A DNA stretch of 64,000 nt from Trichoplax sp. H2 (Eukaryota; Placozoa; Uniplacotomia; Trichoplacea): NCBI GenBank assembly GCA_003344405.1, contig NOWV01000003.1, forward strand, positions 1,488,001-1,552,000, read 5' to 3'. The notes beneath the pieces were generated by a model. It was not told where the DNA came from and did no database searches. It saw only the letters and a list, made by a program, of their open reading frames with translations. This document shows, in pieces, positions 59,342 through 64,000 of this stretch (position 1 is its first letter; the number at the start of each line of letters is the position of its first letter). Made by a program: the position numbers and the translations under genes.

Positions 59342-62300
59342 GGCGATGATTTATGGATTAGAAAATAGAACAAATCTTAAAAGTCCTTAATCTATATTAT
59401 CGTCACCAAGTATAGTCAACACGGAATCAATACTATTTTAACTTGAGACTACTATCAGAGAAGTAACTGATAATCTATCGTCTATAGTCAATAGTAAATT
59501 TCATTAGCAGCTTGAAGAAATAAACTAAAAAGATGGGTGTCTTATTGTTTTACGACTATTGAAGAAAAACCATTAAATTTTATTATTCTTAGCATTGCCG
59601 AGGGACTGACAGCAGGGTTTTTCTGCTGACTACTTTACTAATGGTTTTACCATTCTTTATCTGTCTATCAAAATTTAGGCCATCTATCACCCTGTTATAT
59701 GGTAATTTAGCTTAATCAATTCCCAGCGGATTTTATTGCATTAACGACTTGATTCAATTCACGCAGTGTCTGCTAAACGTACTTCTTTAATAGATAAATA
59801 ATATATTACAAGTTAGTGATGATAGAGCAGTAGATTATTTATTGAATAATTATCCCTGTAACAGTCTTGTTTATTACACTGGTCGTCCATAGGCTCTACT
59901 GAAAATAGTAACCCCTCTTTTTAACTTCATGATGTTATAGCTTATTCTTCCTTTAAGCCAATACAACACGATTCAAAAACTTGATAACCGCATTGGTAGA
60001 CACTATCATCGTTCTTTTGATCCGTATCAATTCATTACGCTCCATTAGTATAATTCAATTACATTTCACTAACAGTAGAAACTTTTCGCCGCGATTGCTA
60101 AAGCCATGAGTTAGAATAGAGCTTTGTCATAATATTATTTCACCGTCAACAATTGATCGCGATTTCTAGAGTTTAATAAATATTCAATAATAGTTAAAAC
60201 CACATGCTGTGCTCGCAAATAAGACTAAGTGAATGATTGATGTAGATGTTATGAAATCCGAGAAGTACTAAAGAAGAATGCAGCTTTAGTTATGCTGTCT
60301 ATTTACGTCAAAAATCAGAGTTAATGATAATACTAATGGTCTATAATCATAATGACGAATGTACAGCTAAAAGAATCAACTATAAACATTTATATAACTT
60401 TGGGGTCAAACTCGGAAAAGATAGGATCGTTATCATCTAATGAAAAGTTAAAATAGATTGAGTTAAAACTTTACAATGATACTAGATATAACACTTTAAT
60501 ACAGTATATTATACTGCGCATCTATAAATTTCATTAGCTCGACTCTTCTATATACCTTATAGTGATGGTAGAAAGAACTTTCGTTTTCCCAAGAGGCATG
60601 GCCAACTACTGCGCAAAATGATTCTGGGTAGTTTAATTTCCATCAAAAGCTCTACTATTATACGTAAAGTGTATTGTCCGTGATTGAAAATGTGACTCAT
60701 GAATAAAGATTCTATTTATTACTAACCAATCTCGCACGGTAGTTGTTAATTAAGGTTATTAAGCACAGCCTAATTCACCAGATGTATTTTACACTTCCCT
60801 CCTGTATTCACAGGAAAATATATTAAACAGTAAGATAATAACATTTTTAATAACTTGAATTATTACACGAATTCATTTAGAATATATATAGAAATATTTT
60901 TATATATCATGCTATATACATCGTAAGGCGACATTACTTTCCTTGCAATAACAGTATCTGCTAGCGATTTTTGAATGCACATTTACTAAACTCATTCCAT
61001 ACAATATTACCTCGAATCTTGACGTTATCACTATGAATAAAATAACTATGTTGTTTCCAGGAAGTAACAAGTATGATCATGAAATTTCATCTCCCATTAT
61101 TACTATTACTATAAGTAGCGTAGTTAAATAAGGCCAATTTCTTATTTTATCTAACTACTTAGATAAAACAGTCATTTAACGGTCTATTCATCTACCTGTA
61201 AGACTCTACTTTTCAATTTAGCTACTAATCAATAGTGTTATCATTCCTATATTATTAATATATTACCAATCAAATTAGAAATGGTCATAGGTATCAAAAA
61301 GATAAAATTACTTCAAGACAAAACTTTGTTCTACATTTACTAGTATTGAAACGTTTTTAGTATAGTATTTCAGGTAATTCTTATTTCTATACAATAAATT
61401 AATATATACAGTGTCATAAGAACTTATTGGATCGGTATATATATATCTGTTGCAGGAGCAAAAATAATATGATTAACCAATGTATCACGATTAGCGTACT
61501 GCGGACTATAGCCTAGGTTAAATTGGCTCAATATATCACAGCGTATTCCATTAATCGGCAGATCGGTACTCATAAGCCTTTGTGAAATAGACACGATTCT
61601 TTTAAAATGATTAAATTTTGTGATCTTTCAATCTTAGACTACACGTTCTCAAAATAACTGAAAGCAAGCTTAAGTTGTTTAAAATATAAATGTAGTATTA
61701 AACTTCCGGATATAAAAATATTAATAGCATGCCGCACCGTATAATTATGTAATGGTAATTATTAGTATATGTTGCTTGCTATAAATTTATCACATCACTT
61801 CTTTCGCCAGAGTTACCTACTCATCAGATTTAGTTTTTAGCAATCCGATAACGTACAGCGTAGCAGTATATAAGATATGGGCAATGATAAAAATCTTTGA
61901 AACTGATACAGCCATTAACTGCAAATTTCTGTTGGATTCAGATATTTCTTTATAATCTCCTTTTGCAGTGATGAATTTGTAGCAATATTTATGATGAGTA
62001 AATATCTATACAAGAATATTCTACTTTTGTTATTATCTCATATTTATGATCTAGAAAAAAGTTTACGTAGTTTATTATGACATGATTATATAGGAGTAGC
62101 ATAAGGACTTTCTTACATATAAAAGATGAAATAACAACAACCCGCGAATTGATAATAATAGTAACTTAGAATTACTTTATCGATTAGACTTTATTACATA
62201 GTTATTATTTGATTACACTCCCATCTGCCAATACTATTTTCATCCGAAGTTTTAATATAAAATACTTGCATTAACTCAAAATAAACCGTATAGCTTATAA

Positions 62301-64000
62301 TAGCCAAAGTATTACGTTTATTATGGTGCCATTTACACGCTAGATAGAATATAGTATGGCTGTAGCAGAGAACGATGGTGATAAACGATTGATACTGTTA
62401 TAATCAGTAACTACTCTATAAGCAGTAATGAGCATGAATCTAAATATTGCTTATTGTTTCCTTTACTCACAGAATGGAAGCTTACGAAACGGCCTCTTGA
62501 TTTCGATGGCGATTTACTCTTAGTGCGTTATTACATATAATGCAAACATCGTGCTCAAGAAGTTCATAAATGGATATTAATGTACTCAGAATGCATTTTG
62601 TAGATATCGTTTGAAACATCGAAGTTATTAAAAATGAAATTGTAGAAGAGTATTGAGTTGCATTATTAAAATTGGTAGGTCGTAGTGACTTAATGATCAA
62701 AAACGTCGATCAGCTGTCACCGCTGTGTTTACTTACAGTAACCAAACATAGATTAATTAGGAAAACTGGTATGCGAAGAATATTGCATAAAGCTTCCATA
62801 AAACTGTTAGATAAAGCTAGATTAGCATTACTTAGCAAAGATACACCTTGAAAAGAGATGGAAGCTGAATAAGTATAAAATCAGCTATGAGTGTTATAAA
62901 AAAATTGAGTAATAAAAATAAAAATAACCCTCAAGATTTTCCGATAGTCAATTTTTTACCAAGCATTGGAAGATAGGTAAAACATGGCTCATTTCCTTAC
63001 AATTTAATAGATCATAAATAAATTTAAGAAATTATCGTAAATATGGTCATAGAAAATATAAAGATACGGTGAAACCAAAAAATACCATAACAGAAAAATA
63101 AGTAAGATCGTACTCGATAAAAACGGGGATTTGAAAATTAAAAGAACCCATGAAAACATTTGTATTCAAAACACCATTATTTCCAACATAAACTTTTGAA
63201 AATGGGAAAGAATGGTTATACTACTTTTCAGTTAGTTGCAAATAGGACTGATAAAACGATCTTTTTCTGGAATCATTGGAAAGACTACATCAGTATCAGC
63301 TAATCTATATTTATACAAATATGCTAGATATGGATAATTTTGATATTTCTACATTGATCAAAGATAATACTACTTAAATTATGCTTTACCAAAACGGAGT
63401 ATGCTCGAGGTAAAAACTTGTAATATCGGCATTAAATAGTTGATGAGAGCATGGTAACTTGAGAAAACGAGGGTTAAAACGATGAGTGATTTTGATACTT
63501 CTATTGCGAGATTTCTAAAAACGTTATTTATTTGTGAATACCAAAACTGATAAAACACATGTATACTGCATTAAATTGATTACGGAAAATAATGTATTAA
63601 TTACAGATCGTAGTAAACACCATACAGTTTTTTAAATACAGCAAAGATTCGAAAAATATTACATATAACAGTAATTTCGAGCCTCTATCAGAAAAAATTA
63701 ATGAGATTGCAAGTCCAATGTCAATCTCGATAGTAGCTACAATTAGTACAGATTACCCATTGCAGTAAAATAATACCATTATACACTTATTGCGCTAAAG
63801 CTAACATCTATATTACTAATTCAAGAGATTAAAAACTCGATAGACGCGAAATAAACACGATCCAATCTGATAAAGGTTATCGCATTCTATTGATCATAGA
63901 TATGTAAGTATTCCAGCTGGTTATTCAGGGTAGATATTGAAAGCATTATATGTGTATAGTCAGAAAATTTACTAGCTATCAATCTAGCAACGATAGATCA
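59342..64000. other. AT-rich region without supported genes
   Basis: I find no chain of exons in these 4.7 kb. Two minor points remain. A minus-strand frame at 62482-62700 ends before a good donor (GTAAGC, reading through CIICNNALRVNRHRNQEAV). An overlapping plus-strand frame at 62657-62851 is rich in Leu/Lys/Arg. At 63100-63300 several open pieces on the plus strand (KNGDLKIKRTHENICIQNT, then NGYTTFQLVANRTDKTIFFW) are separated by stops and could be remains of a decayed coding sequence. None matches a family I know. Any gene whose exons lie beyond 64000 would be missed. Confidence 0.4.

Overview
The window is nuclear DNA of an animal: AT-rich, dense in small exons, with GT-AG introns from about 65 bp to over 2 kb. 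I rebuilt nine multi-exon genes by following reading phase across splice junctions. The total coding length of each is a multiple of three, and eight of the nine match known animal families. The presence of SS18, TAF4, RSPRY1 and TBC1D32 points to Metazoa. The exon-rich, human-like gene structures suggest an early-branching animal; a placozoan (Trichoplax/Hoilungia type) is my best guess, not proven by the sequence.

Layout. 96-1566 (+): proteasome subunit alpha-7, 3' part only. 2269-5041 (-): nuclear transport factor 2. 6319-8483 (+): LSM14/RAP55. 9780-15289 (-): SS18-like BAF-complex subunit. 16749-20384 (+): TAF4 of TFIID. 23310-29035 (+): RSPRY1. 30771-42587 (+): TBC1D32/Broad-minded in 38 exons. 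49125-54338 (+): DNA topoisomerase I in 30 exons. 57769-59341 (-): a secreted protein with a fibrinogen-like start. The last 4.6 kb hold no gene I can support.

The genes are mostly housekeeping functions (proteolysis, nuclear import, mRNA storage, transcription, DNA topology) plus one cilium/Hedgehog gene and one secreted protein. I see no operon or pathway linking them. NUTF2/LSM14 and SS18/TAF4 are divergent pairs; PSMA7/NUTF2 and LSM14/SS18 are convergent pairs.

The most unusual feature is a dispersed family of palindromic TACTGTAC/GTACAGTA arrays. They fill both divergent promoter gaps (5.2-6.2 kb and 15.4-16.6 kb), several intergenic stretches and RSPRY1 intron 1. They are nearly absent from 29-44 kb and 49-64 kb. 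One array holds a 37-bp perfect inverted repeat. Next to it, a 20-base N gap separates two near-identical blocks, which probably reflects a mis-joined or haplotypic assembly. No CRISPR array, tRNA, rRNA or clear autonomous transposon was found.
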